Assembly: GCF_038396755.1 (NCBI RefSeq)
Contig: NZ_CP149822.1
Location: 5,424,001-5,488,000, forward strand
Direction of reading: 5' to 3'
Source of the DNA: Chitinophaga pollutisoli
GTDB lineage: Bacteria; Bacteroidota; Bacteroidia; Chitinophagales; Chitinophagaceae
Length of the DNA stretch: 64,000 nt
Shown: positions 27,415-38,900 of the stretch, one piece after another
How the letters are laid out: each line of letters opens with the position of its first letter
How positions within the stretch are numbered: position 1 is the first letter of the stretch
The notes under the pieces: model-generated
What the model was told of the DNA's origin: nothing
Databases searched by the model: none
Seen by the model: only the letters and a program-made list of their open reading frames with translations
Made by a program: the position numbers and the translations under genes

Positions 27415-30400
27415 ATGAACGACATTGCACTACAAAAAGTGGCAACGGTTCGTCGCAGTAAACTGATGTTACTGCTGTTGCTCTGCCTTTCCTGGGCAGG
27501 GGCCTACGCCCAAACGGCGGGCCCGCAGAAAGTTTCGGGCTTCGTGCGCGACAGTGCCGGTTCCCCGCTTCCCCAGGTCACCGTTTATGAAAAAGGTACC
27601 CGTAATGGTACGCTCTCGCAGCCCGACGGCCAATTTACCATCAATGTAAAACCCGGCGCCATCCTCGTGTTTACGATGGTGGGCTTCCGCACCCAGGAGC
27701 TCGCCGCCACACCGGGCACGGCCATGCAGGTGGCGCTGCTGTCTTCCGCCACAGAACTCACCGACGTGGTGATCGTAGGGTACGGTGCAGCACGTAAAAA
27801 ATCCCTTACCAACGCGATCTCCAGCGTTTCCGCGCAGGATATCGGCAATGTGCGCGGCGGCGCCACGGTATCTACCACCCTCGCGGGAAAGGTGCCCGGC
27901 GTATCATTCCGCATGCCCGATGGCCGCCCCGGCGCCTCCGCTTCCATCCAGATCCGCAACCTCGGCCGCCCGCTGTATGTGATCGACGGGGTGCAGCAGG
28001 ACGAAGGACAATTCAACAACATTTCACCTAACGACATCGAAAGCATTTCCTTCCTGAAAGACGCTTCGGCGGCTATTTACGGCGTTCGCGCGGCCAACGG
28101 CGTGGTAGTGGTGCAAACCAAAAGAGGCCGCATCGGCAGTCGGAGTTCCATCAACCTCGACGCCAACTGGGGCTGGCAAAGCTGGACGCGCTTTATCGAC
28201 GTGCTCGACAATTCGCACGAGTACATGCGCCTCAAGGCGGAAGCGGAAATGAACCGTTTTCCCAACATCGGCGACAATCCCATCACCACCAACATCACGC
28301 CCGAAGAACTGGAGAAATACCGCCAGGGCACGGAATATGGATATAAAAGTTTCAACTGGCGCGATTTTATCGTGAAGGAAAACACGCCGCTGAACATGTA
28401 TAACCTCAATTTCACCGGTGGAACCGATAAAGTGACATACTACGTTTCCGCAACGCGCACTTTCCAGAATTCGGTGCTGGGCCGGGAATACAAATTCACC
28501 CGTACCAATATCCAGAGCAACGTTTCCGCACGCGTGGCCAACGGCCTGCACGTGGGAACGAGCATCAACGGCCGGGTTGAAACCCGCGACAATCCCGGTG
28601 TTCCCGGCGGGGACGACTACTGGCAGGCGCGCTTCGCCGTGTTGCGGAATACACCCATGGAGCGCCCCTTCGCCAACGACAACCCGGCCTATCTCAACGA
28701 TATCAAACACAACGAAACCAACTGGGGTTATCTGAATACGCAATACGCCGGCAAGTTCAAAAGCGACTGGCGCCAGCTGCAGATGAACCTCGACGCGGAG
28801 TGGGATGTCCCCTTCGTGGAAGGGCTTAAAATCTCCGGCTTATACTCGTATTATATGGCAGACAACGTGCTGAACAACCACGAGTATACTTACGACACGT
28901 ACACTTACAATCCTTCCAACGATACCTACACCCGCACCGGCGGCTCTACCAACCCCTGGCGCGAACGCAACCAGGAAAAGCAGATCAACCAAAGCTCCCA
29001 GGTGAGGATCGGATATGAAAGGAAGTTCGGCGACCACAAGATCAACGCCATGGTGGTGAGCGAGCGCATCAACAACCACCGCCTCCGCAACTGGATCCAC
29101 GCTGTTCCCATTTCGAACCAGCTGCCCCTGATTTATTTCAACACTTCAGATACTTACACCGATCAGGACAACCGCCAGACGCGTACCGGTATCGCCGGCC
29201 GTCTGAACTACGAATATGGCAACAAATACTTCATCGAAGGCCTCATGCGCCGCGATGCTTCCTTCCTGTTCGCGCCCGGCAAACGGGTGGGTTACTTCCC
29301 CAGCGTGTCCGGCGCATGGCGCCTCACGGAAGAGAATTTCATGAAGAAAGTGGTGGGCACCGGTAAAATCCTTTCCGACTTTAAAATCCGCGGTTCCTAC
29401 GGTATCCTCGGCGACGACGGCGAAGCCCTCGGCCTGGCGGAATTCGCTTACTACGAAGGGTACAACTATAACGACGGTATCGCCATCCTCGACGGTGTAG
29501 CCGTGGTAGGCTCCCGCGACAGGGGCGTTCCCATCACCAACATCAGCTGGCTGGAAAGCTCCATCACCAACGTGGGTTTCGACTTCAGCATGCTCGGCGG
29601 AAGGTTGAACGGTGCGTTCGATTACTTCGTGCGCAAACGTAACGGCCTGCGCGGCCGCAAGCAGGACATCCTGCTGCCTTCCGAGCTAGGTTATGCGCTG
29701 CCGGATGAAAACATCAATAAAGACAAACGATTCGGACAGGATTTCTCCCTCAGCTACAATGATAAAGCCGGTAAGCTGAGCTATCGCATCGGTGGTAATA
29801 TTTCCTATTCGAGAGGCCAGTTCGTATCCTCTTACAATCCGCTTTTCTTCAATTCCGTGGATCGCTACTTCAACTCGGCGGAAGGCCGTTTGCAGGGCTT
29901 TACCTGGGGATGGGAGGCGATCGGGCAGTTCAAGTCGCAGGAAGAGATCAACAGCTATCCCGTGAACATCGACGGCAAGGGTAACAGGAGCCTCCTGCCC
30001 GGCGACATCATCTACAAAGACGTGGACGGCGACGGCAGGATTACGGATAACGACCGCCGCCCGATGGGATGGGCCTCCGGCCAGCAGCCCAACATGAACT
30101 TCGGTTTGCAGATCGGTTTGGGGTATGAAGGGTTCGATTTCGCGGCGGATTTCTCCGGCGCCTCACACTATACCTGGATCCAGGAATGGGAAATGAAAGT
30201 GCCTTTCATCAACGACGGTAACCTGAATAAAATCTTCACCGACCGCTGGCACCGTTCCGATATCTACGACCGCAACAGCCAGTGGACTTCCGGCAAATAT
30301 CCCGCGCTGCGGTACAATGACCAGGGCCACAGCAACAACCGGGCGTCTACCTTCTGGAATCATAACATCACCTATTTCCGCGCCCGTACCATCGAGCTGG

Positions 30401-30591
30401 GGTATACACTGCCCACGCCGCTGGTAAACCGCGCGAAGATCCAGAAAGCGCGATTCTATGTGAACGCCTACAACCTTTTTATCCTGGACAACATGAAGGA
30501 ATACAGCACCGATCCGGAAATCACGGATACGAACGGGTTGCAATACCCGCAGAGCAAGGTGTTTAATGTGGGCTGCAGTCTTTCATTCTAA
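27415..30591 (+). CDS. SusC-like TonB-dependent transporter (PUL 2)
   Basis: 1058 residues from the ATG at 27415, chosen because it precedes a signal peptide (LMLLLLLCLSWAGAYAQ). Regulatory-like domain (VSGFVRDSAGSPLPQVTVYE), TonB-box region VVIVGYGAARKKS, plug (SIQIRNLGRPLYVIDGVQQD, FLKDASAAIYGVRAANGVVV) and barrel ending VGCSLSF. The EF-hand-like DVDGDGRITDND loop typical of the family is present near residue 875. First gene of a run of nine same-strand genes opposite the sensor kinase. Confidence 0.95.
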   Translation: MNDIALQKVATVRRSKLMLLLLLCLSWAGAYAQTAGPQKVSGFVRDSAGSPLPQVTVYEKGTRNGTLSQPDGQFTINVKPGAILVFTMVGFRTQELAATPGTAMQVALLSSATELTDVVIVGYGAARKKSLTNAISSVSAQDIGNVRGGATVSTTLAGKVPGVSFRMPDGRPGASASIQIRNLGRPLYVIDGVQQDEGQFNNISPNDIESISFLKDASAAIYGVRAANGVVVVQTKRGRIGSRSSINLDANWGWQSWTRFIDVLDNSHEYMRLKAEAEMNRFPNIGDNPITTNITPEELEKYRQGTEYGYKSFNWRDFIVKENTPLNMYNLNFTGGTDKVTYYVSATRTFQNSVLGREYKFTRTNIQSNVSARVANGLHVGTSINGRVETRDNPGVPGGDDYWQARFAVLRNTPMERPFANDNPAYLNDIKHNETNWGYLNTQYAGKFKSDWRQLQMNLDAEWDVPFVEGLKISGLYSYYMADNVLNNHEYTYDTYTYNPSNDTYTRTGGSTNPWRERNQEKQINQSSQVRIGYERKFGDHKINAMVVSERINNHRLRNWIHAVPISNQLPLIYFNTSDTYTDQDNRQTRTGIAGRLNYEYGNKYFIEGLMRRDASFLFAPGKRVGYFPSVSGAWRLTEENFMKKVVGTGKILSDFKIRGSYGILGDDGEALGLAEFAYYEGYNYNDGIAILDGVAVVGSRDRGVPITNISWLESSITNVGFDFSMLGGRLNGAFDYFVRKRNGLRGRKQDILLPSELGYALPDENINKDKRFGQDFSLSYNDKAGKLSYRIGGNISYSRGQFVSSYNPLFFNSVDRYFNSAEGRLQGFTWGWEAIGQFKSQEEINSYPVNIDGKGNRSLLPGDIIYKDVDGDGRITDNDRRPMGWASGQQPNMNFGLQIGLGYEGFDFAADFSGASHYTWIQEWEMKVPFINDGNLNKIFTDRWHRSDIYDRNSQWTSGKYPALRYNDQGHSNNRASTFWNHNITYFRARTIELGYTLPTPLVNRAKIQKARFYVNAYNLFILDNMKEYSTDPEITDTNGLQYPQSKVFNVGCSLSF

Positions 30592-30609
30592 TCCAAACAA
30601 TCATCCGTT

Positions 30610-32505
30610 ATGAAAAAGTTATTTTCCATCATATTACTGGCGTCCGTATTTGCGGGAGGATGCAAGCCCGAGAGCGAGTTCCTCACCGTAGACCCAACGG
30701 CGATTCTGAATAACGAACAGGCATTCAACGACCCGGCGCTGGTGTTGTCGATGCTGGCGAATTTCTATAACCGGCAAACCGATTTCTCCACCGTGAAGAA
30801 CTGGGAATCGATGGCTGATTTCAGTGAGAGTTTTCCTTCGCAGAACGGTGGCCCCAAATCGATCATCGAGCGTAACCAGTGGGATTTCGGTTTCTGGAGC
30901 ACCTGGGATTACACCCTCATCCGCGAGCTGAACCTCTTCCTGCAAAGGCTGGAAGCGGCTACCAAACTGAAGGACGACGAGAAGAAGCGCTTCCGCGCCG
31001 AGGGCCGTTTCCTGCGCGCGTACTACTACTTTGAAATGGTGAAAAGGATGGGCGGCGTGCCGTTGATCCTCGAGCCTATGGTATGGGATTACAAGGGCGA
31101 CCCCACCTATCTCCGCCACGCCCGCGCCACGGAATCCGCCATGTATGATTTCGTGATCGCAGAAATGCAGGCCATCCGCCCCGACCTCCCCGCCGACGTG
31201 AACGTGAAATCCCGCGCCAGTCGCGGTGCGGCGCTGGCCATGGAGTGCCGCGCGGCCCTGTACGCCGGTTCCATCGCCAAATACGGCAATGTGACGCCTT
31301 CCGTTTCGCTGCCTACCGGCGAAGTCGGTATTCCCGCCAGCAAAGCGAACGACTATTATACCAAAGCCCTCACTGCCGCGGAGCTCATCATCAGCGGGTC
31401 TGCCGGTACCTACGCACTGTACCAGCGCAACGCCGATCTCTCCGAGAATTTCGCGGCGCTGTTTTACGACAAGGTAGGCAACCCGGAAAGCATCTTCATC
31501 GAAGACTTCAAGCTGAAAAGCGGAAAGGTGCACGGTTTTACGCAGGTGAACCAGCCCCGTTTCGGTGCGGAAGAGGAAGAAGGCGGCAGGATCAATCCTT
31601 CGCTGAACCTGGTGCAATCTTTCGAGAAACTCGATAATACATTCGAACAGCTGCCTGTGAAAGACGGAGCGGGCAATCCCATCTATTACGACAATCAGAC
31701 CGATATCTTCGCCGGCCGCGATGCGCGCCTCGGCGGTACCGTGATGCTGCCCGGCACCTTCTTCAAGCGCCGCCAGGTGGATATCTGGGCAGGTTATGTG
31801 CTGGCCGACGGTTCCGTTGTAACAGGCGACGACCGCGGTTCGCAAAAGACCCTGCCGGGGCAAACGCAACCGGTGCAGGTAGTGGGTTTCGACGGTCCCA
31901 TCCATGGTAAGGAACATACCGCGCAATCGGGTTTCTACCTCCGCAAATACCTTGACCCCGTGTCCGGTTCCGGATCGCGCGGTACGGGCAGCGAGATTCC
32001 CTTTATCCGTTACCGCTACGCGGAAGTGTTGCTGAACGCGGCCGAAGCGGCATTCGAGCTGAACCAACCGGGCGTTGCCGCGGGATATATGAACCAGGTG
32101 CGCGCACGCGCGGGGCTTACGACGCCGCTGGGCGCGGGAGACATCAACCTGGGCAGGATCATGCATGAGCGGAGAGCGGAGCTTTCCTTCGAAGGGCACA
32201 TCGTATTCGACCAGAAAAGATGGCGCAACGCGCATGTAGTTTGGGATGGTGTTTCCATGAACGAAGCAGATCTGCTGAGCAATATCGGTTCGCCGAACAA
32301 GCATAATACACAGCCGTTCTCGCTCTGGCCGTATAAAGTGCACAATCCCGGCAGCCCCACGCATGGCAAATGGATCTACCGCATTATCAAATCGCCGTTG
32401 GTAACGGGCACCAACCGCTTCCGGCTCGGCAATTATTATTCGTTCATCAACAACGACATCCGGTCCAACAACCCGAAAATCGTTCCCAACCCGAACCAGG
32501 ACTAA
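30610..32505 (+). CDS. SusD/RagB-like surface glycan-binding lipoprotein (PUL 2)
   Basis: 631 residues. Lipoprotein signal MKKLFSIILLASVFAGGC (Cys 18). SusD features include FRAEGRFLRAYYYFEMVKRM near 130, MGGVPLILEPM, then the C-terminal VLLNAAEAAFELN, YMNQVRARAGLT and HERRAELSFEGHIVFDQKRW. Starts 18 bases after SusC. The C-terminus departs from the usual NPGW ending and extends to RSNNPKIVPNPNQ. Diverged from the two SusDs of PUL 1. Confidence 0.94.
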   Translation: MKKLFSIILLASVFAGGCKPESEFLTVDPTAILNNEQAFNDPALVLSMLANFYNRQTDFSTVKNWESMADFSESFPSQNGGPKSIIERNQWDFGFWSTWDYTLIRELNLFLQRLEAATKLKDDEKKRFRAEGRFLRAYYYFEMVKRMGGVPLILEPMVWDYKGDPTYLRHARATESAMYDFVIAEMQAIRPDLPADVNVKSRASRGAALAMECRAALYAGSIAKYGNVTPSVSLPTGEVGIPASKANDYYTKALTAAELIISGSAGTYALYQRNADLSENFAALFYDKVGNPESIFIEDFKLKSGKVHGFTQVNQPRFGAEEEEGGRINPSLNLVQSFEKLDNTFEQLPVKDGAGNPIYYDNQTDIFAGRDARLGGTVMLPGTFFKRRQVDIWAGYVLADGSVVTGDDRGSQKTLPGQTQPVQVVGFDGPIHGKEHTAQSGFYLRKYLDPVSGSGSRGTGSEIPFIRYRYAEVLLNAAEAAFELNQPGVAAGYMNQVRARAGLTTPLGAGDINLGRIMHERRAELSFEGHIVFDQKRWRNAHVVWDGVSMNEADLLSNIGSPNKHNTQPFSLWPYKVHNPGSPTHGKWIYRIIKSPLVTGTNRFRLGNYYSFINNDIRSNNPKIVPNPNQD

Positions 32506-32523
32506 ACTCAAAAATCTCCGATC

Positions 32524-33231
32524 ATGAAAAAACTTTGTTCATATATCCTTCCCCTGGTGGCCCTGCTGGCCGCGTCTTGCAAGAAAGACAACTTCGATCC
32601 GCCCCAGGCGCGCCTGCACGGCAGGCTGGTGTACCAGGGCGAGGGCATTCCCTTGGAGTTTAACCAGGTGCCGTTCCAGCTGTACCAGTTCGGCTTCGGG
32701 AAGGTGGGCCCCGTGTCCAACACCACTTTCACGCAGGACGGGGCTTATTCGGTGCTCCTGTTCGAAGGGGAGTACAAACTCACCGTTCCCAACGGGCAAG
32801 GGCCTTTCCTCTGGAAAAAGCAGCCCGACGGCCGGCCTGATTCCATTACCGTGCAAATGAAGGGCGATCAGCAGCTCGACCTGGAAGTGACCCCCTTTTA
32901 CATGATCCGCAACGTGCAGATGGCGGCGGCGGCCAACAAGGTGACCGCTACTTTCGGCCTGGAGAAGATCGTGAATGGTGCGGACGGAAAGAATGTGGAG
33001 CGCGTGAACCTGTACATCAACAAAACGGCATTCGTGTCTGCCGGCGGCGATTACAGCATCGCATCCTCGCAACGCGGCGGCGGCGCGATCACCGATCCGG
33101 CGAATATTTCCATGGAAGTAACCGTTCCGGCGCTGGTGCCCGCGCAATCCTACATCTACGCAAGGGTAGGGCTGAAGCTGCAGGGGGTGGAAGACATGAT
33201 ATTTTCTCCCGTCACGAAGATCAACCTTTGA
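32524..33231 (+). CDS. DUF3823 lipoprotein
   Basis: 235 residues, lipoprotein signal MKKLCSYILPLVALLAASC (Cys 19). Two beta-sandwich modules can be seen: LHGRLVYQGEGIPLEFNQVP to LFEGEYKLTVPNGQGPF (about 30-105), and a second from FYMIRNVQMAAAANKVTATF. DUF3823 proteins occur almost only directly after SusD and are thought to be accessory surface glycan-binding proteins. The spacing of 18 bases on both sides supports one operon. Confidence 0.9.
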   Translation: MKKLCSYILPLVALLAASCKKDNFDPPQARLHGRLVYQGEGIPLEFNQVPFQLYQFGFGKVGPVSNTTFTQDGAYSVLLFEGEYKLTVPNGQGPFLWKKQPDGRPDSITVQMKGDQQLDLEVTPFYMIRNVQMAAAANKVTATFGLEKIVNGADGKNVERVNLYINKTAFVSAGGDYSIASSQRGGGAITDPANISMEVTVPALVPAQSYIYARVGLKLQGVEDMIFSPVTKINL

Positions 33232-33250
33232 TATTTTTTAAACGAGTATT

Positions 33251-34315
33251 ATGAAAAGACAGATTGTGCATGTTTGGCTGATATGCCTGGCAGCATTTGC
33301 GATGCCGGCGAAGGCGCAACAGGAAAGGCCCGTGTGGTCGAAAGAACAGGCCTGGAAATGGCATAAGCAGACACCGTGGATGGCAGGCGCCAATTTTTAC
33401 CCGGCAACGGCCATCAACCAGTTGGAAATGTGGCAGGCCGAATCGTTCGATACGGCTACCATTTCGCGCGACCTCGGCTACGCCGCCGGCATCGGGATGC
33501 GGGTGATGCGCGTATACCTCCATCACCTCGCCTGGAAAACGGATAAGGAAGGTTTCAAGCAACGCATGAAAAACTACCTGTCCATCGCAGACCGCCACAA
33601 CATCCGCACCATCTTCGTAATTTTTGACGACTGCTGGAACAACACATACGCCGCGGGACCGCAACCTGCGCCCAAACCGGGTATTCATAACTCGGGCTGG
33701 GTGCAGGACCCGGGGAAGCTCCTTCACGACGATCCCTCACTCATGGCCACGCTCGAAGCGTATACCAAAGACGTGCTGAAAACCTTCGCCAAAGACAAGC
33801 GCATCCTGCTGTGGGACCTCTACAACGAGCCCGGCAACTCCGGCTGGGGCGATAAGTCGATGCCCTTGCTGCAAAATGTTTTCCGCTGGGGCCGCACCGT
33901 GAACCCGAGCCAGCCCCTGAGCGTGGGCGTGTGGAACTTCAACCTGAAAAACCTCACCAAATTCCAGTTGGAAAACTCCGACGTTATCACATACCACGAC
34001 TACACAGACAGGCACCTCATCGTGGCGGACTCGTTGCTCAAGGCAACGGGTAAGCCGCTGGTGTGCACAGAGTACATGGCCCGCACCCGCAACAGTCATT
34101 TCGCCAATTCCCTTCCGGGACTAAAGGAACGCGGCATCATTGCCGTAAACTGGGGCCTGGTGCAGGGCAAATCGAACACCATTTACGCCTGGGACACGCC
34201 CATGAAAGACGGCTCCGAGCCGAAGGTGTGGTTCCATGACATCTTCCGCCCGGACGGGCGCCCTTACGATCCTTCGGAAACGGCGCTTATCCGGCGGTTG
34301 ACGCTGGGCAGATAG
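33251..34315 (+). CDS. Secreted clan GH-A glycoside hydrolase, GH5-like
   Basis: 354 residues with signal peptide ending AMPAKAQ. The (beta/alpha)8 fold shows both catalytic Glu residues of clan GH-A: Asn192-Glu193 in LLWDLYNEPGN as acid/base and Glu274 in VCTEYMAR as nucleophile. ITYHDYTD supplies the His/Tyr pair that normally precedes the nucleophile strand. Family-5-like proteins of this type are often named cellulase or xylanase without proof, so the bond cleaved is not known; the PUL context indicates a beta-linked glycan. No binding module is attached. Confidence 0.85.
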   Translation: MKRQIVHVWLICLAAFAMPAKAQQERPVWSKEQAWKWHKQTPWMAGANFYPATAINQLEMWQAESFDTATISRDLGYAAGIGMRVMRVYLHHLAWKTDKEGFKQRMKNYLSIADRHNIRTIFVIFDDCWNNTYAAGPQPAPKPGIHNSGWVQDPGKLLHDDPSLMATLEAYTKDVLKTFAKDKRILLWDLYNEPGNSGWGDKSMPLLQNVFRWGRTVNPSQPLSVGVWNFNLKNLTKFQLENSDVITYHDYTDRHLIVADSLLKATGKPLVCTEYMARTRNSHFANSLPGLKERGIIAVNWGLVQGKSNTIYAWDTPMKDGSEPKVWFHDIFRPDGRPYDPSETALIRRLTLGR

Positions 34316-34340
34316 CAGGCAGACACTAAAAAATTCAAGT

Positions 34341-35918
34341 ATGGATATGATTTCAACCGCCCCGCCGCAGCCTTCCCAGGTTGCGGCGGACCTGGGCGGC
34401 AGGGACCGCCGTTTGCTCTTCTGGGGCTGTTTTACGGTACTGGTAGCCTCCGCTTTCGGGTTCGTTTTCCGCTCTTTCCTCATGGACGGATGGGGCATGC
34501 AGTTTGGCCTTAGTAAAACCCAGCAGGGGGAAATTTTCGGTGTGAGCTTCTGGCCGTTCGGCATCAGCATCGTGCTGTTCAGTCTCGTGATCGATAAGGT
34601 AGGGTACAAATCCGCGATGCTTTTCGCCTTCGCCTGCCATTGCGCGTCCGTGGTGCTCACCATCATGGCCACGGGTTACTGGATGCTGTATTTCGGAACG
34701 CTGCTCTTCGCGCTGGGCAACGGCGCGGCCGAAGCGGTGGTGAACCCCGTGGTGGCTACCATGTACCCGCGGGAAAAGACCAAGTGGCTCAACATCCTGC
34801 ATGCCGGATGGCCGGCGGGCATGGTGCTGGCCGGGTTGCTGGGGATCGCGCTGATTCATTTCCACGTTCGATGGGAAATCATGATCGGTTGCATTTTACT
34901 GCCGGTAGTGGCATATGGATGGATGATCGCGGGGAAGAAATTCCCGGTGAGCGAAAGGGTGCAGGCCGGCGTGTCGTACCTGGATATGGTGAAGGAAGTA
35001 GGGATTCTCGGCATTCTGCTCATCGTATCGTTATGCGTATTCCAGGCGGGCAGTTTGCTGAACTGGTCGCTGACGGGGAAGATCGCCGTAACCGCCGGTA
35101 TCACGATCGCCGCGGGGTTCGTGGTGCGTTCGTGGGGCAGGCCGATGTTTATTCTCCTGTTGCTGGTGATGGTTTTGCTGGCTACGACGGAGCTGGGCAC
35201 CGACAGCTGGATCACCGACCTGATGACGCCCGAAATGGCTAAAATGGGCCTCCAGGGCGGATGGGTCCTCATTTATACTTCCGTGATCATGGCCGTGCTG
35301 CGCTTTTACGCCGGGCCGATTTGTCATCGTTTTTCGCCCTTGTCGTTGCTGGCAGTGAGTGCTGCGATTGCATTCGCAGGATTGAATTTCCTGTCGTGGT
35401 CGTCTGGCATCATGATCCTCGTAGCGGCAACGGTGTACGCGCTCGGCAAGACTTTTTTGTGGGGAACGATGCTCGGCGTGGTGGCGGAGCAGTTTCCCAA
35501 AGGCGGCGTGCTCGCTCTCAACTTCACGGGGGCCGTGGGTCAGGTGGGGGTTGGTGTGATCGGGGCGGTGATTCTCGGATTTGTACAGGATAAGCAGCTG
35601 GATCATAACCTCGTCCGCTACGACGCCGAAAACCAGACCGCGCTGCATGCCACATATCTCACGCAGGAGCGGAAGAGCCTTTTCGGCGAATACCGCGTGC
35701 TCGACAACGCCCGGCTGGAAACCGCGCCGGTGGAGGCGCAGGAAACTATCCAGGGCGTCCGCGAAGGCGCCAAGAAAGACGCCCTCCGTACGGTATCCGT
35801 TTTTCCCGTTATCATGCTGATCTGCTATGTGGGGATGATTTTGTGGTTCAGAGGGAGGGGAGGATACAAGCCGGTACTGCTACCACCGGCGGAAGGCAAT
35901 CAATCAACAAACACATGA
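34341..35918 (+). CDS. MFS sugar transporter
   Basis: 525 residues with about 12 hydrophobic segments. MFS signs: an acidic/basic loop VIDKVGYKSAML between helices 2 and 3, a helix-4 region YFGTLLFALGNGAAEAVVNP, and a long central loop after residue 200. A hydrophilic insertion near 420-480 (AENQTALHATYLTQERKS) precedes the last helix. It is likely the inner-membrane step that carries mono- or disaccharides released by PUL 2 enzymes into the cytoplasm. Starts 25 bases after the GH5-like gene and ends four bases before the next start. Confidence 0.9.
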   Translation: MDMISTAPPQPSQVAADLGGRDRRLLFWGCFTVLVASAFGFVFRSFLMDGWGMQFGLSKTQQGEIFGVSFWPFGISIVLFSLVIDKVGYKSAMLFAFACHCASVVLTIMATGYWMLYFGTLLFALGNGAAEAVVNPVVATMYPREKTKWLNILHAGWPAGMVLAGLLGIALIHFHVRWEIMIGCILLPVVAYGWMIAGKKFPVSERVQAGVSYLDMVKEVGILGILLIVSLCVFQAGSLLNWSLTGKIAVTAGITIAAGFVVRSWGRPMFILLLLVMVLLATTELGTDSWITDLMTPEMAKMGLQGGWVLIYTSVIMAVLRFYAGPICHRFSPLSLLAVSAAIAFAGLNFLSWSSGIMILVAATVYALGKTFLWGTMLGVVAEQFPKGGVLALNFTGAVGQVGVGVIGAVILGFVQDKQLDHNLVRYDAENQTALHATYLTQERKSLFGEYRVLDNARLETAPVEAQETIQGVREGAKKDALRTVSVFPVIMLICYVGMILWFRGRGGYKPVLLPPAEGNQSTNT

Positions 35919-35922
35919 CGTC

Positions 35923-38900
35923 ATGAAAAGAATATTGATAATACTACTGACAGGAATTATCTCCGCCTGGGCCCCTGCGCCCGGCGATGAGGAGGGAAGA
36001 AGGGCAGAAGCCCTGTTCGTTGGGAGCAGCGGTAACGTGCAGGCCACCTGGCTGGCGACGAAGCTGTTCAAAAGCGGCGTCAACATTACGTATACAGAGC
36101 GGCCGGACGATCTCCAGCCATCCAGGCTCGCGGCATTCGACGCGGTGATCTACTGTACGGCCAAAACGCCGTCGGCCACATCCCAGGCGGCGCTGCGCGC
36201 ATTTGTGGAGGGAGGGAAAGGGTTGCTCGTGTTGCACCATGGCGCGGAAGGCCTCCGCGCGGCGGCTTTCGCGAAACAATCCGGGAACCTGGGCAAAGGG
36301 CGCGTCATCGTTTTGACGGAAGGTAAATCCGATGACGCCTGGAAACAGGTCGCTTTTCTCGATAAAGTGCGCAACAACGTAATGGAAGCCATCGGCGAAG
36401 ATGCAAGAGGCCGCATCGCCGCGGCGAAAATCCCCGACGTCGATATTTACAATTCCGATACCATCGCGGATTATACCAAACGCTACAACGTTCCCAAATT
36501 CCAGGATGCCCTGCCGCCCGCGGAATCCAACAAGCTCACGCAGGTGCCCCCGGGATTCGAGATCCAGCTCTTCGCGCAGGAACCCGATATCACCAAACCC
36601 ATCGCCATGGCATGGGACGAAAGAGGCCGCCTCTGGATCGTGGAAACTATCGACTACCCGAATGATTTTGTGGAAACCGACTCCACCGCCAACGACCGCA
36701 TCAAGATCTGCGAAGATACCGACGGCGACGGCAAAGCCGATAAGTTCACCGTCTTCGCCGACAGCCTCAACATCCCCACCAGCATCGCCTTCGCCAATGG
36801 CGGGGTCATCGTTTCCATGGCGCCGTATTTCCTCTTCCTGCAGGATACCGACGGCGACGATAAAGCAGACAAACGCGAAACGATCTTCACCGGTTGGGGC
36901 AAACAGGATACACACGCCGGTCCTTCCAACCTCCAGTACGGTTTCGATAACAAGATATGGGGCGTAACCGGCTACTCCGGATTCGACGGCACCATCAACG
37001 GCGAACGGCAGAAGTTCCCGCAGGGCGTGTATCATTTCAAACCCGACGGTTCAGAATTCAAATTCCTCGGCCGCACCTCCAACAACACCTGGGGGCTGGG
37101 CTTTACGGAAGACAACCACGTATTCATTTCCACCGCCAACAACACCCATAGCGCCTGGTATTCCATGCCGTTTTGGTATATGCAGCGGAAAATTGATGTG
37201 GGCAACGCCGATCCCGTACAAAAAATCGACGGCCACTACGACGTGCATGCCATGACGCCGAACCTGCGCCAGGTAGACGTTATGGGCGGTTTTACTTCCG
37301 CCACCGGCCACCATTTCTATACTGCCCGCAGTTTTCCGAAGGAGTACTGGAACCGTGTGGCGTTCATCAACGAGCCTACCGTACGCCTTGTGCATAACGC
37401 CGTTATCGAAAAAGACGGCGCAGGTTTTAAGGAGAAAGATGGCTGGAACCTGATGGCCAGTTCAGACGAATGGTTTGGCCCGGTTCATGCTGAAACCGGC
37501 CCTGATGGTGCGGTATGGGTAGCAGACTGGTACAACTTCATTATCCAGCACAACGTGTTCGTGAAGGAACAGGCCCCCCGGGAAACCATCCTTCCCTTCA
37601 CCGAGCAGCCCCATGGAAAAGGCAATGCCTTCGAAAGCGAGCACCGCGACGTATCCCACGGCCGCATCTACCGCGTGGTGTACAAAAACGCCAAACCCTA
37701 CGTTCCCGTAAAACTGGACAGGCAAGACACCGCCTCGTTGCGCAAAGGTCTGCAACACGAAAATATGTTCTGGCGGATGACGGCGCAGCGCCTCATCGTC
37801 GAAGAGCAACTGACGGCGATGGCGCCCTCACTGCGCAGGATCGCCGCCAACAGGAGCATGGACGCCGTGGGGCTGAACAGCCCTGCCGTACACGCCCTCT
37901 GGACGCTCCACGGCCTCGGCCTCGATGCAGATCCTGCCACCTTCTCCACGTTCGTGGCTGCGCTGAAACACCCCGCTTCCGGCGTGCGGAAAGCGGCGGC
38001 AGCGGTACTGCCTAAAAACGCGAAGGGACAGGCGGCATTGCTCAACAGCGGTATCCTCAACGATAAAGATCTGCAGGTGCGCCTGGCGGCTATCAAGGAA
38101 CTGGTGGAATACCCCGCGTCTTCCGCGGCCGGTGCGGCGGTGTACCGCATGAGCACCGTTGCGCTGAACGGAAAAGACCCCTTCCTCGCCAAAGCCCTGC
38201 TGGCGGCGGCGGTGCAACACGAAAAAGGGTTTCTGTCCGCCGCGGGCGCGGCTACCGCACCTGCAGGCGCGTTTACGAAGAAGCTGACAGAAGCTTTATA
38301 TCACGAAGACTATGCTTTAGACCCCCGCGGATTCATGCCCGCCGCTCCCGACGTAAATGGTAAGGAAATAACGATCAGGGCTGCGGTGGGTGCTTCCCGG
38401 GATAATAAAAATCCCTCCGGCACCATCCTCTCACAAGGCAACGCCACCAACGGCTACACGCTCGCCGTGCGCGACGGCAAGCTGCAAATGGACGTGGTGC
38501 AGGCCGGTAAAACCTACAGCGCCGCGTCCACCGAAGCATTGCCCGAAAAGGCAGATGTGGAAGCGCAACTGTTGAAGAACGGCGCCATCCGCCTCCGCGT
38601 GAACGGCGAAGCGGCCGGTTCTGGGAAAGCACCGGGGCTGTTTACCACCAAAACGGACGGCTGGAGAACAGAAGAACGCTTCGCGGGACAGTTGCGCAAT
38701 GTGTCAGTCACACTCGACCGGTCGGCGCCCAAACCCACTGCGGAAGCGGTGCCCGCACTGGTGATCGATCTGAAAGTGGTGAAAGACATCATGCAGTACG
38801 ACAAGAAAAAACTGAGCGTGAAAGCCGGTCAGAAAGTGACGATCCGCCTTGAGAACCCCGACGGGATGCAGCACAACCTGCTCATCATCAAACCGGGGAC

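Noticed and set aside
30634-32511. Minus-strand frame of 625 codons
   Set aside because: Antisense to the whole PUL 2 SusD; no recognisable domain.
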